Shown here in pieces: positions 1-11,659 of a stretch of 64,000 nt of DNA. Source of the DNA: Blastomyces gilchristii SLH14081 (taxonomy: Eukaryota; Ascomycota; Eurotiomycetes; Onygenales; Ajellomycetaceae); contig NW_003101682.1 of NCBI RefSeq assembly GCF_000003855.2, positions 7,186,186 through 7,250,185 of the forward strand. Direction: 5' to 3'. The position numbers and the translations under genes are program-made. The notes under the pieces are model-generated. The model did no database searches, was not told where the DNA came from, and worked only from the letters and a program-made list of their open reading frames with translations. Within the stretch, counting starts at the first letter, position 1. The number at the start of each line of letters is the position of its first letter.

Positions 1-2110
1 ATATGATACTCATGATCAGAAGATGTTAACAATTATCAAATTCTTTAAGATCTAGTGACATTATCTTCAGAGTAGTAAGTACTCAGTGTAAGTTCTCACT
101 GATTATGTAAATCTGTATTACTTCTTAATAACAAAGAGCTTGACAGAATGTCAAGTCAGATGAGCAGAGCTGCTTTCAGAGTATGATTTCTATATTCAAT
201 ATCATTCAGATCAGCTTAATCTCACTGATACACTGTCTAGACAGTCTGATTATAATATCATTGATGTGAAGAAGAATTCTATAAAAGAATCTCTGCTATT
301 ACTGTAGAAGAAGCTGGCTGCAGAGAGTTGAGATTCTCTGAAGCTCAGAAACAGTGCTGGTAAGACAGCTGTGCAACTCAGTATAGAAGATGAAAGAAAA
401 CTCAGATCTCTGTAGAGAACTAATACTGAAGATCATAAGCTTCTTATATTATATCTTACAATTATTGAATTGATAAAGAATAAAACAGTCTACAATCTTT
501 CAATCTAACTACTTTTGAAATTTATTAATAAGTTATAGAAGAGAGACATCTCTACTGCAGCTTAAATTCAGAAGTTAAAGAAGAAAGAATTCAGTTTAAA
601 CTTGAAAGAGACAGACTCTGAGTGAGACAGTGCTGCTAAGAAATCAAGTTACTGATAACTAGAAGAATGTAAACTTCTACTACTGAATAATTCAGTCTTT
701 ATCTCTTATAGCAGAGCAGTGTGTCAGAAGTTATTAAGAATTTATCATAATAATTCTCATACAGAGTACTTCAGATTAGAGAAGACTGAGAAGCTTCTAA
801 AATGTAAATACATTTAAGACAAGCTTCAGACAGATATCAAAGAGTATATTGAGACTTATAATATCTGTTAAAAGATAAAGATCTCACAGTATAAGTAATA
901 CAGTGAGTTAATATCACTGTCTATTTTAAAGAGCTTATGATAGAATCTATTGATGAATTTCATAGTTGATCTGCTAAAGTTAACAAGAGTCAAAGAATAT
1001 GATTCAATTTTAGTTATTATTGACTACTTTATAAAGATAATCAGATATATTTCTACTTATAAAAAGATTAAAGTCTCTGAATTGACTGACCTGTTTTTAG
1101 ATACTATTATTTATAATCACAGTACTCTGAAATTATTAATAACAGATCAAGAATTTCTCTTCATTAGTAAATACTGATCAGCTTTTAACTATCATCTTAT
1201 AATAAGACATCTTCTCAGTACTGCATTTCATTCATGAACAGATAGTCAGACTGAACATCAGAATCAGACACTAGAACAGCATCTTCAAGTATTCTGTTTA
1301 TATTATCAGAATAATTGACTCAAATATCTTCTGATCACTAAATTTGTATATAATAATATAAAGAATGCAATTTTAAAGATATCTTCTTTCTATGCTTATT
1401 ATGAATATAATTCTTCATTACTCAGTGACATCACAGATGACATTTCAAAGAGAGAAATAGACAGTTAGAATATCAGATAGATACAGAGAACAGAGTATCT
1501 CTCAGTACTAGAAGTAAAAGTGAGATTAAAACTTTTGAATAAAATTTATAAGAAGGTGATGAAAAGCATTCACTGCACTCAGAAGTGATAGATAAAATAC
1601 TATAATTTAAAACATCTTTCAATGAAGTTCTTAATAGAGAATCAAGCACTACTTTTAACAAAGAATATTAAGATAATAAGACTGTATAAAAAGCTTAGTA
1701 AGTGATAGCTAGAATCTTTCTCAGTAACAAGAGTGATGAGTAAGCAGATATATGAGTTAAAATTACTCACAGAATTGAAATCAATTCATTCTGTTTTTCA
1801 TATTTTCTATTTAAAGCTCTATAAGTAACATCTCAGAGCAGAGCTGTCTTAGTCAGATAATATTAAGATTAAAAGTAATACTGAATATCTTATAGAGAAA
1901 ATATTGAATAAGTGAATATATTACAGTAAGCTTCAATATCTTATTAAATGAAAAGATTATTCATTGTCAGAGAATTCATGAGAATTACTTAAGTATTTGA
2001 AAAATACTGAGAAAGAGATTACAAGCTATAAGACAGCTAGTAGAGACTGTCTTATTATATATCAGAGACATTAAATAAGAAATACTACTTAAGACTTCTT
2101 ATTTTTCTTA
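1..2110 (+). mobile_element. Ty3/gypsy chromovirus remnant, 3' part of pol
   Basis: Broken reading frames on the + strand show, in order, the end of an RNase H region (about 130-290), a His/Cys zinc-binding segment ahead of the integrase (about 745-815), the integrase core (about 920-1,450) and a C-terminal chromodomain-like stretch (about 1,880-2,030). The longest uninterrupted piece is 75 codons at 950-1,177, inside the integrase core. The frame is interrupted by many TAA, TAG and TGA codons, as expected from C-to-T and G-to-A decay, so nothing functional is encoded. RNase H, integrase and chromodomain in that order is the hallmark of fungal chromoviruses. The 5' half lies outside the window and I could not place a 3' LTR, so this is probably a different family from the TGTGG-type elements further along. 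I am confident of the class, not of the borders. Confidence 0.75.
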
Positions 2111-4377
2111 AAGAGTTTTTTAGAGATAATCTCACAGTAATAAGTCAGTATCTTGTAGACTCTGTAGTACTCTTCTTCTATTTTCTCTCAAAGAGTTTTT
2201 TAGAAGTTTAATAAGACTATATAAGTGTAAAATTCCTGAAGTAGTTAGAGAAAAAAGATATTGAAAATTAATAAAAAGATTAATATTATTAATCTGCAGA
2301 CTGCTGCTATTCTAATAAAACTACAGTCTGCTGAAAAAGTAAAAAGAAGAACCAGAGTCTACTCATTAATAATCATATTCTCATTAAACTCATTCTTCAC
2401 TGTTGAAGTCTTTAATACTGATATCTTTATCTGTCAAGAAGTTAGTACTGCAGCACTGCAGAAGAGTATAAGAAATATATAAAAATATTAACTTATTAAC
2501 TTATAAAGCATCTCAGTTATCTGCTTTAATTAGAGTGAGATTCTCTTTAATCAGTAATTAATCTTCACAGTACTTTTAACAGCAGCATCAGCTGATTTCT
2601 TCTTAAGATTAGTTATTCTGAGATGTTTTTTCATCTTAAAGATTCACACTTTCATCTTCTTTTACAGATGAGTAAGAGAGATCTCTTCAGTCTTGACAGA
2701 ATCTGTCAATACTTAAAGCTCTGAGACTCTTACTCTATACTGCTTGAGTATCTAGACTTCTTATCAGAGCTGATATGATGTCTTTCTATAAGATAATACT
2801 TACAGAAAGACAGGAGTTATTGTTACAGATATAACAGAAATAATAGAAGTGAGAGAAGAGACAGATATATAAAATCTCTCTCTTCTTCAGCTGTTTAACA
2901 CAGTGCAGACAAGTAGCAGTGTCAGTCAGAGACTGCATCAGAGCCTTCTTACAGAGAGAAGATAAAGAAATCACAGAACTCTGCAGATTCAACTCAGCAG
3001 TATTCTGAGCAGGGCTCAGACATGCTGTAGAAGAAGAACTATAGATTAAGCTTCTCAGAGTCACTGTTTTCAGAATCAAGCTCTCTCTGAGTTTCTCTCT
3101 GAATGATTATACAGAGTCATACACTATTATATTGACTGAGAGAGAGAGCAGTGTTGCAACAGTAATGAGAAGAGCAGAGAATGAACTGAACACAGACACA
3201 TTAGCTAACAGAAGAAATGACATCTCACTGCAAGGCACAGCAACTATCATCACAGCTGCAAGAGAAGCAGGAGAAGATGTGACAATGAGAGTGATACTCT
3301 CATGACTTATTAACACTACTGTCTTCAACCTGGCTTTCTTGATAGTCATGAAGATCACAGCTGCATCACAAAGACATTTATTCACTAGAAAATGTCAGAA
3401 TAAGCCTCTTATTATCTTCTAAGAATGATGCTCTCATGCACTCACTATTACAGATGAGAGAGAGGGAAGAAAAATATATCACAGAGAGAAGAGATCTTTT
3501 TAAAAAATTCTGTCACTACTGTTAGCTTTATCTCTAAAATACATCACTTTTACAGAGAATTTCATATATAGAATGAAATATGTTGAGAGATCTGTAAGTC
3601 ACTTATTAACTACATTTTTCACATTTCAAATTGATATATAAGAAACTCACTTATCACATGTTTAATTTGAATGAAGATGAGAAAAGAAAGATCTATACAG
3701 TCAGTAGAAAAACTCATCTATTTCTTTATACTACACACAGTATATGTACTGTCAATCAGTTGATAACTATTACTATACAACAAAGATAATTTCTAATTCA
3801 GTAATCTTAAGAGTATTAAGACTATACTCTTAAAAAGAAGAGCATTGTTATACTTCTAACTATATCAAGATCTTATTACAGTTTCACATAGCTTATTAAT
3901 TTCATGTAAATAATTTCATTCTGTCTGAACTAGTTTTCAATCACTCTATAACATTATTCAGATATATCATAGAAAGATTTAATTAATAAATATAAGAACT
4001 CTGCTTCTATATGAGATTAGCAGATTACTCTTTCTTGATAATAAGATGCTGCTGAGATATTGCTCTGGCTATTCTCACTTATGAAATGAAAGAAGAGTAT
4101 TCATTCATTGTCTATATAGAATAGCTAGATGCTGACTTCTTATTAAAGAAGTCAGTGATTCATTTTTCTTCTACTGAAATATATATGAGAGTTACTGTGT
4201 GTCTCATACAATCTTCTTAGTATACTAAGTATCACATCTGTGATATTCTTGCAATAACTCTGTAGCCTATGAGCTCACTATTCAAGCAAGATAGTCAAGC
4301 TTATTCATACAGCTTTTCAAACAACTATCTCTACATAATGCCGCTGACTAGTCACCGCTTCAGTTCCGTCACATTAT
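2111..4377. other. AT-rich decayed repeat DNA, unassigned
   Basis: CpG-poor sequence with no gene I can recognise. Open stretches exist (2,261-2,482 on +; 2,786-3,079 and 3,107-3,385 on -), but they resemble no family known to me, and their composition is that of the decayed transposons around them. A short motif, AAAGAGTTTTTTAGA, occurs twice (near 2,115 and 2,201) just after the chromovirus remnant and may belong to its 3' end. At the right edge, a 31-bp GC-rich island (4,341-4,371) sits between ATAATG and CATTAT, exactly where similarity to the reversed gypsy copy begins. Confidence 0.5.
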
Positions 4378-5704
4378 AATAAGACAGTTATTTATTATTC
4401 AGAGCTGTGTGTAGAAGTCTTTATAAGTCTGATCTTCACCTGCACTTATAAGAGTCTGTAAGAGTTTAAAAGTTAATGTCTTTTTAAGCATGCTAATCTT
4501 CATTCAATTCTCTCAAGATTGATTATCTACTTCTAAAATCTTGATATTAAAGTCAGAGATGAATGTTGTAAAAGAAGTATTTCTCTGTTAAATACTCTAT
4601 AATTAATCTAATACTTTCTATTACATAACAGTGTCTTGAAACAGAATATCAAGATATTTCATGATATTATCAGATGTTCACAATACTGATTCATATACTT
4701 TTATTCATGAATGAAACTTTTATTTTATGTAATCTTTTAATCATTCATTGATATATTAATCTTGATTAATTAATGAACTGATGACATCTTCATCTATACT
4801 CAGTTTCATAAGCATTTTCATTCTTCATAATGAGTAGAGAGTGAGATTGAAAGTATTAAAATATACAGAAGTATCTAAGCATTCTTTCAGTACTTTTATA
4901 TTTAATTCTATAGATATTGAAATTACATGAGTTAATTATTAAATCTCTTTATATTGATGTTATTAAGTTGCATGTATATTAGCTATTTATTATTATTATA
5001 GTTTTAACATTGCTCAGAGTCACTATAATACTGTATCTATACTTATATTCAGAGATTCTCTCATATTATTATTAGACATAATTATATCATTTATTGAATA
5101 TATGATATCTGTGAAATCTGAAGAAGTGTAATTATATAAATATCTCATACATCTGAGTGTCAGAACTCTCAGATCTTTCACTAACATTCTCTTTATAAAA
5201 TCTTATTATAAGATTAGAATAACTGATGAGCAGCTTTTATCTAAGAACTCAGTATCTGTTTAACTGTTTAACTGTTTCTCTATTTCTTATACATTGTTAT
5301 ATATTCAGATATCTCTTGATGAATAATTGTTTCTGATGAGAAGATAATGCATAAATAATTATTTCTTAATAAGAAGACAATGAATATTTTTCTAGTATAA
5401 GAGGCCTATGCTGAATAGATCAGTATAATATTAATAGATCTTATATAACAAAGAGAAAAATGTTAAAGAAGAAAAAGAAAGAGAAAGTGTAGAAATCAGT
5501 GATCAGAGTGAATATCTATACACATATATAGTAGTGTACATGATGAAGCTCCGGGGTGGAAGAATCTATACGCGTTCATGGCAGCTGAGAATCGGCAATT
5601 GAGAATGGCTGAGAATCGGGGTGTATGTGTACAATAGTGGAACGGAAGAATCTATGAAGTGTAACAGAATAGTCTATATGATTGATCGGGCGCAGCCCGC
5701 CACA
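4378..5704 (-). mobile_element. Truncated Ty3/gypsy element, LTR plus gag-side internal region, reversed
   Basis: Reversed, this stretch matches the 5' end of the complete element at 45,580-51,219: an LTR (5,396-5,704) followed by about 1 kb of the region after the 5' LTR, including the gag part near 46.3-46.9 kb. Similarity stops near 4,378, so the pol half is missing. The copy is AT-rich and full of stops. Its LTR edge lies directly against the AT-rich tandem repeat at 5,705. The gag assignment rests on position in the element; no zinc knuckle is readable here. Confidence 0.8.
5396..5704 (-). repeat. LTR of the gypsy family (reverse orientation)
   Basis: Ends with GCCCGCCACA, the reverse complement of the TGTGGCGGGC start shared by the LTRs at 45,580 and 54,415. 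It starts with TATAAG, matching the reversed CTTATA/CTTACA ends of the others. It keeps the GC-rich island found in its relatives (reversed CCGCCCCGAAGCTCC-like text near 5,550) and still contains several CpG sites. Confidence 0.85.
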
Positions 5705-6190
5705 AATCTATATATTTAAGTAATTAATAATTGATTGAAAATCAGTTGATAATCAATTCAGTATTATTATTAAATTCAAGAATAATTTCGGTATTAAATT
5801 GATTCTGAATTAATTGTTAATTAATTATAGTAATAAAAATAAATTCAATCTATATATTTAAATAATTAATAATTGATTGAAAATCAATTAATAATCAATT
5901 TAGTGTAAATTATATAAATACTTACTTTACTATTAAATTCAAGAATAATTTCAGTATTAAATTGATTTTAAATTGATTCTGAATTAATTGTTAATTAATT
6001 ATAGTAATAAAAATAAATTCAATCTATATATTTAAATAATTAATAATTGATTGAAAATCAATTAATAATCAATTCAGTGTAAATTATATAAATACTTACT
6101 TTACTATTAAATTCAAGAATAATTTCAGTATTAAATTGATTTTAAATTGATTTTAAATTGATTTTAAATTGATTTTAAATTGATTGTAGA
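5705..6190. repeat. AT-rich tandem repeat at the isochore edge
   Basis: Three head-to-tail copies start with AATCTATATATTTAA at 5,705, 5,847 and 6,021, giving spacings of 142 and 174 bp. The longer unit has gained an extra segment containing TAAATACTTACTTTACT. Each unit contains a near-palindrome of the type AATTGATTGAAAATCAATT. The last unit ends in a run of the 11-bp unit TTTTAAATTGA (about 6,138-6,182). There is no coding potential. It separates the reversed gypsy LTR from the GC-balanced core. Confidence 0.85.
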
Positions 6191-6241
6191 ATTGATGATA
6201 AATAATTGAGTGGTTTCAAATTACAAGAAAAGATGTATTGA

Positions 6242-6321
6242 GTGAGGTCAGGTAGTGGCACGGGCCACATTTGCGAGGTCAGCTTACATAACGAGGTCAA
6301 GTGGCGCACTTAGCGAGGTCA
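6242..6321 (+). repeat. Four spaced CGAGGTCA motifs
   Basis: GTGAGGTCA at 6,242, GCGAGGTCA at 6,273, ACGAGGTCA at 6,291 and GCGAGGTCA at 6,313, all in the same orientation within 80 bp. They mark the first GC-rich DNA after the AT-rich block. Their function is unknown; they could be subterminal repeats of a decayed DNA transposon or a protein-binding array. Confidence 0.6.
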
Positions 6322-7952
6322 AGTTTTCTGCTTCCTGGATCGACTAGTTATATATTTCATCGGAACATATTTGTCATATCATAGACTACCCTACATTCTT
6401 ATTTGGGTCACCTCCACAGGCAAGCATTTAAGCACTTGCCGCTTGGTCACTGGTATTTGGGGAAAGGAAGCAACATACCTTCATTGGAACACACAAAATA
6501 GCCAGCTCCGGCCGGGTGCGGCATCTTTTTCATCTTTTTGATCCGGTTGTATGGCATGGTTGCCCGTAGTTCCAACCACCAGCATGTAGAGCCACCAGTT
6601 CAAGCATCGCCAACCGCCTAGCGGCATCAAACAGTTGACAGATTGATTGTAGGTACATTAGCTGTCCGGAAGAGAACATACATACATAGTGTCGAAGCCG
6701 ACTATGGCTAAACAAAGCAGGTTTCCGGCGTGACGGACCATATCACTCAGGGTCCGGATGCGCTGAGCTTGGAATTTTTGCCATTGTATTTTCCAGGTTC
6801 GTTCTTAGGGCCGGTCGCTTATCCCTCCCGTAACCAGGTATATAAAATTGTCTCTGCACACGTCCTCTGCACAATGGTTGTATAATCTCCAGGGAGCGGA
6901 TGTGATAGGCATCTCCGCGCATATCTCCAAAAAATAGCTTGGCTCTCCCTAAACTGCAGGTCAATCTGTATGGATATATGGTAGCTCATGTCTTGATTCA
7001 AGGCGGAGGCTTTGCATTCCACAGGTCGGAGTATGAATATGTACCGTTATTGCGTTAAGTAGGAGCGGTAGGATTTGTGCAAGGCATTGAGAGCGAATGT
7101 CATGCATGGCTCCAAATAGCATTTAACAATCACCATGTTAAGTGTGACAATTGTCAAATTGCTCCGGGGGGTAGTTACAGAGCACATTTCCAAATCTCCA
7201 GAAGGACTTTTGAGCCATACCATTCGCTTCAAGACTTGAACCAGCCCAACCTAGAATTCGTCAGCACATGGGTAGTAAAGTTTCTTCTTTTCAGACTTCG
7301 CGAATTCATTAAATACTGACCACAGGAACTGAAGCGTTTCACGTCTCATCGTTCGAAAATGACTTGAAAGGCTCGAAATAGGGCTACCTGGGCGGCTGAG
7401 TTTCGCAGATGAAGAACCAGTCTTATATCCCGTATTTCATGAAGTCATCGATGAAATTGATTTACTGAGGCAACAACATTCATCTAACAACATATTAATT
7501 AGCAAGGGTGCTTCCAAGAATCTAGGGGAAGGAGGAGTTTTCTCGGTTATCATCGCAGGTTTGTTTCAACGAGAAATCCGGATTAAATACCACACACACA
7601 AACTTTTGAGTCGAATTCTGTTTAACATTGAAACTAACATTACCGTTCATCTAGCATTGTATTCCAATATTCGCAGTCAAAAGATAAATAAATAGGGCAA
7701 AGTAGAATTGCGCCACCATCGCCCGGCCGCGCAAAAATCGTTCCCCATATTTATATGACAGGAACAGGAACAGCCGAGAAAAAAGAAATATATTGAAACT
7801 GTCCGAAACTCGCGCGTGGCACCAGCTCGATCTATTCGAATGTCTAAACTACTAACTACCCTTTAATTCTCCTCACACCTATCCTAAACTATAGATTGAT
7901 TGATTGTTACAACGAATACCTAGTCATACAAAACGCTTAGAAACGAGCCGCC
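6322..7952. other. Intergenic DNA upstream of the D-lactate dehydrogenase gene
   Basis: There is no recognisable gene. Two open stretches on the + strand deserve mention: 7,077-7,319 (80 codons) and a start-less frame at 7,363-7,695 (110 codons), with a possible splice donor GCAG|GTTTGT at about 7,557. I recognise neither; they may be chance frames or gene remnants. The last 150 bp before the ATG at 7,953 should hold the promoter and 5' leader of the dehydrogenase gene. Confidence 0.45.
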
Positions 7953-10038
7953 ATGAGACCCTTCGGCCGAATTGCCGCAACCGTTAGCCGGCGAGGGGTG
8001 GGATATTACTGCCGTGCGCGAGGTCTTCAACAACGCCCACAGAAAATTTCCTGTCGATGGAATAGCAGCAGTGCGCCTGGCTCTCAAGCGCAAAAAGCAG
8101 CTCCAGATTCATCTTCCTTCAGAGCTGTTCAGGCTCTCGCTCTAGCAACCATTGCTGGCGGCCTCGGGTACGCGCTTGGTATCAACGATTCTGTCCCCGG
8201 CGTTTCGCAGCTATTTGGCCGAATAGATGCGGAGCCAAAATATGGAACGACGAAGGATTTAGAAAAAGCAAGCAATAACATCCCTTTCAAGTAAAAATAT
8301 GTCAAACACAATTTTACACACATTTACAATGTGCACGTATATACGGTGCTTAATATGCATACAAATGTCCGCAGACTAACCCGAGATCCGTGGTGTTGGC
8401 AGGCAATTGCCGAATTACGCACTTTGCTAGGAGAGGATGCGATAAGTACGGACGATGAAGACCTGCATCTCCATGGATATTCGGAATGGTCATCAATAAA
8501 CTGCGAACAACTACCCGTCGCCGTGGCCTATCCCAAGAACACCCAGGACGTATCCCAGATCGCCCAAATATGCCACAAGTATCGGATGCCCATGATACCT
8601 TATTCGGGGGGTAGTAGCCTTGAGGGGAACTTCTCAGCGCCTCACGGGGGTATGAGCATCGACTTTGTCCATATGGATAAGGTCATTGAGCTCCATGAAG
8701 ATGATATGGATGTTGTCGTCCAGCCGTCTGTTCAATGGATGCAATTGAACGAGGAAATCAAACATACGGGCCTCTTCTTTCCCATTGACCCGGGCCCATC
8801 CGCCAAGATTGGAGGCATGGTTGGGACAAATTGCAGCGGCACCAATGCTGTTCGCTACGGGACTATGAAAGACTGGGTTATCAACCTGACAGTGGTGCTG
8901 GCCGATGGGAGAGTCATCAAGACACGAAGACGCCCGCGGAAAAGCGCAGCGGGATACAATTTAACAGGGATGTTTGTAGGATCTGAGGGGACGCTGGGAA
9001 TTGTCACAGAAATAACTCTCAAGCTCGCTGTACTGCCTGAAGAGACGAGGGTTGGCGTGGCCACGTTCCCGAGCATACGTGATGCCGCTTCTGCCGCCAT
9101 GAGGGTCATCCGCACCGGGGTTCCGGTCCAATGCATGGAAATCCTTGACGAGGTGCAGATGAAAGTTATTAATGGCGCTGGGGGTACCAATCGCGTATGG
9201 AAGGAGGTTCCCACGCTCTTCTTCAAATTTTCAGGATCGCCCGCTGGCGTCGCTGATAACATCAAAGCGACCAAGTCTATTGCTAAGAAAAACAACAGCA
9301 GTTCTTTCGTGTTTGCAAAGGACGACAAGGAAGCTCAGGAGCTATGGTCTGCACGCAAGCAGTCTCTCTGGAGCATGATGGCGCTTCGAAAGGAGGGAGA
9401 TGATATTTGGTCTACGGATGTTGCAGTGCCCCTCTCTAGGCTCCCTGACATTATCGGTAAGTTTTACACCCGGCTGCCATTTAATTGAAAAAGTGCAAGG
9501 AAATAAAAGCAAACGGGATTTGTAGAGTTTTGGCTGATTTAAGAAATACAACTAGAATCGTCAAAGAAGGACATGGATGATCTAGGGCTATTTGCCAGTA
9601 TCCTCGGCCACATTGGAGATGGCAACTTCCACGAGAGCATATTGTACAACAAAAAGGACCCTGCCCAGCGGGCGAAGGTGGAAAAGAGCGTGTATGACAT
9701 GGTTAATCTTGCACTGGAAATGGACGGCTCCTGCACAGTAAGTTTGCAGCCCTCTTCATCTTCCTTCCCTTCTTTGCTTTTGCTCTAAAACCCTCCCTTT
9801 ATCGCTGTGTGGATATTATTAACGTCCTGATTGTTCTATTATCACTACTAACTACATTATTTAGGGCGAGCACGGTGTTGGACTCGGTAAAAAACAGTCA
9901 CTTGTCAAAGAAGTCGGATCGGACACCATCGACGTCATGCGCAGTATCAAGCGCTCCCTTGACCCCCTCTGGTTGTTGAATCCTGGGAAAGTATTCGAAG
10001 CGACACGTAGTCTGGAGGAAAATCTCACGAGGCAATAG
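7953..10038 (+). CDS. Mitochondrial D-lactate dehydrogenase (cytochrome), FAD-dependent
   Basis: Oxidises D-lactate to pyruvate and passes electrons to cytochrome c; relatives (yeast DLD1) sit at the mitochondrial inner membrane. Exons: 7,953-8,267, 8,403-9,456, 9,556-9,737, 9,865-10,038, giving 574 residues, a normal length. Residues 1-45 form an Arg/Ser-rich presequence, followed by a hydrophobic segment near 55-72. The FAD-binding domain (about 140-320) carries PYSGGSSLEGN and GGMVGTNCSGTNAVRYG. The C-terminal oxidase domain carries GHIGDGNFHE and the conserved CTGEHGVGLGKK, split by intron 3. Intron 1 is best modelled with a GC donor (K|GCAAGC, 8,268) and acceptor TTGGCAG (8,402). This gives DLEK followed by AIAELRTLLGEDAISTDDEDL-type sequence without a frame break and leaves a CTAAC branch point at 8,376. 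A GT donor at 8,291 with an acceptor at 8,374 is the alternative. Confidence 0.95.
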
Positions 10039-10511
10039 AAAGTGCGCAAACACCCGTATATTCAATCCGTAAACGAGATCGCTGTCTTGAGAGAACTTAT
10101 TTTCCGCCACAGTAGACGGGAGAATGTGTTTAAGACAATCTCTTTTAACGCTTTCTATGTTGTTGTGATGCGCATGAAGTGAGGTAGTGGTGAAATATGT
10201 CAATCATCAAATATAATCCTATGTAGTTTTCTGAAATGTTTTGTACCGCCGTCACTAATTTAGTGTGAGAGAAGTAACTAGTTACCGTTTGATGCAAACT
10301 GGACAAACCTCCAATGGGACCCGCCTTCCAAAGTTTAGGCCAAGGTCCTGATCCAGTTAGCCTTAGGGCTACACTCACACTAACCCAAAACATGAATCTA
10401 AGCGAATTTCCGCAAGCCTCCAAAAACTTCTCCAGCTCGCACTTCTTTTCGCCGACAACCTCCACTCCGCGACAACGACAATTCGAGGTATCAAGTCGAC
10501 AATCAATCACA
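10039..10511. promoter_or_regulatory. Intergenic region and 5' leader of the ribosomal protein S4 gene
   Basis: Holds the 3' UTR of the dehydrogenase gene and the promoter/leader of the ribosomal protein gene. The last 100 bp are rich in C and T (CTTCTCCAGC, CTCCACTCCG), as is usual before highly expressed fungal ribosomal protein genes. No single binding site stands out. Confidence 0.4.
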
Positions 10512-11659
10512 ATGGGCCGTGGACCGTATGTTACTCACTGATCCGCCAATTCACGTGAACCATTCTTGAAACTAATGCGTTTTGCGATTTTAGAAAGAAG
10601 CATCAGAAGCGCCTGAGTGCGCCTTCGCACTGGCTGTTGGACAAACTCTCCGGTTCCTATGCTCCTCGCCCATCCCCTGGTCCTCACAAGCTGAGAGATT
10701 GCTTGCCTCTCATCGTCTTCATTCGCAACCGGTGAGCCCAAGATTCCGAACATTGGACGCTGTAGATGGGTTATAGAAATACTAACAAGAGCTCGTGGAT
10801 GATAGTCTGAAGTATGCGCTCAACTCGCGTGAGACCAACGCCATTCTCATGCAGCGTCTCGTCAAAGTCGACGGAAAAGTCCGCACTGATTCCACCTACC
10901 CCGCTGGCTTCATGGACGTGATCACCATCGACAAAACCGGCGAGAACTTCCGTCTCGTCTACGACACCAAGGGCCGTTTCACCGTTCACCGTATCCAAGC
11001 TGAGGAGGCCGAATACAAACTTGGCAAAGTCAAGCGTGTTCAGCTCGGCAAGGGCGGTATCCCATTCTTGGTTACGCACGATGCTAGAACGTGAGTTCCT
11101 CCGCATCATTCAGTCGTTGGACCAAGCTTTGGTTGATATCCTTGGAAACACGATATCACGATATCCTGGCTATATTTCTTTTATGAAGAACATGGGGAAA
11201 TTATCCCGAAATGCTGACATCTCCCTTTCTGGGGTATTATAGGATCCGTTACCCTGACCCTGCTATCAAGGTCAACGATACTGTAAAGATCGATCTGGCT
11301 ACTGGCAAGATCACTGACTTCATCAAGTTTGACACTGGTGTTATCGCCATGGCTACTGGTGGTCGTAACATGGGACGTGTGGGTGTCATTACCCATCGTG
11401 AGCGTCATGATGGTGGTTTCAACATCGTCCACATCAAGGATGCCATTGACAACTCCTTTGCCACTCGTGAGACCAACGTCTTCATCATTGGACAGGACAA
11501 GCCATGGATCAGCCTGCCCAAGGGCAAGGGGGTCAAGGTACGCTTTTATTTCCCTCCTTGCCTATTCGAAATATATACATGTATGCTGACCATATTATTT
11601 AGCTCTCTATTGCTGAGGAGCGTGACCGCCGCCGTGCCATGGCCCTTGCTGGTCACTAA
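10512..11659 (+). CDS. 40S ribosomal protein S4 (eS4)
   Basis: Structural protein of the small ribosomal subunit. Five exons: 10,512-10,525, 10,594-10,731, 10,806-11,090, 11,243-11,537 and 11,603-11,659, giving 262 residues, against 261 in yeast Rps4. The first exon codes only for MGRGP, a layout common in fungal ribosomal protein genes. The sequence has the family start ([20 protein letters not shown]), the S4 RNA-binding part near residues 40-100, and a KOW-containing C-terminal half ending in [12 protein letters not shown]. All four introns are GT-AG. The third, 152 bp, is longer than the others and contains repeated GATATC text. The ATG lies in CACAATGGG, a good fungal start context. Confidence 0.98.

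Noticed and set aside
950..1177. A small gene of 75 codons
   Set aside because: It is the longest surviving piece of a broken gypsy integrase; stops precede and follow it in the same homologous reading.
8855..9328. 157-codon antisense frame within the dehydrogenase gene
   Set aside because: Antisense shadow of a well-supported FAD-binding domain.
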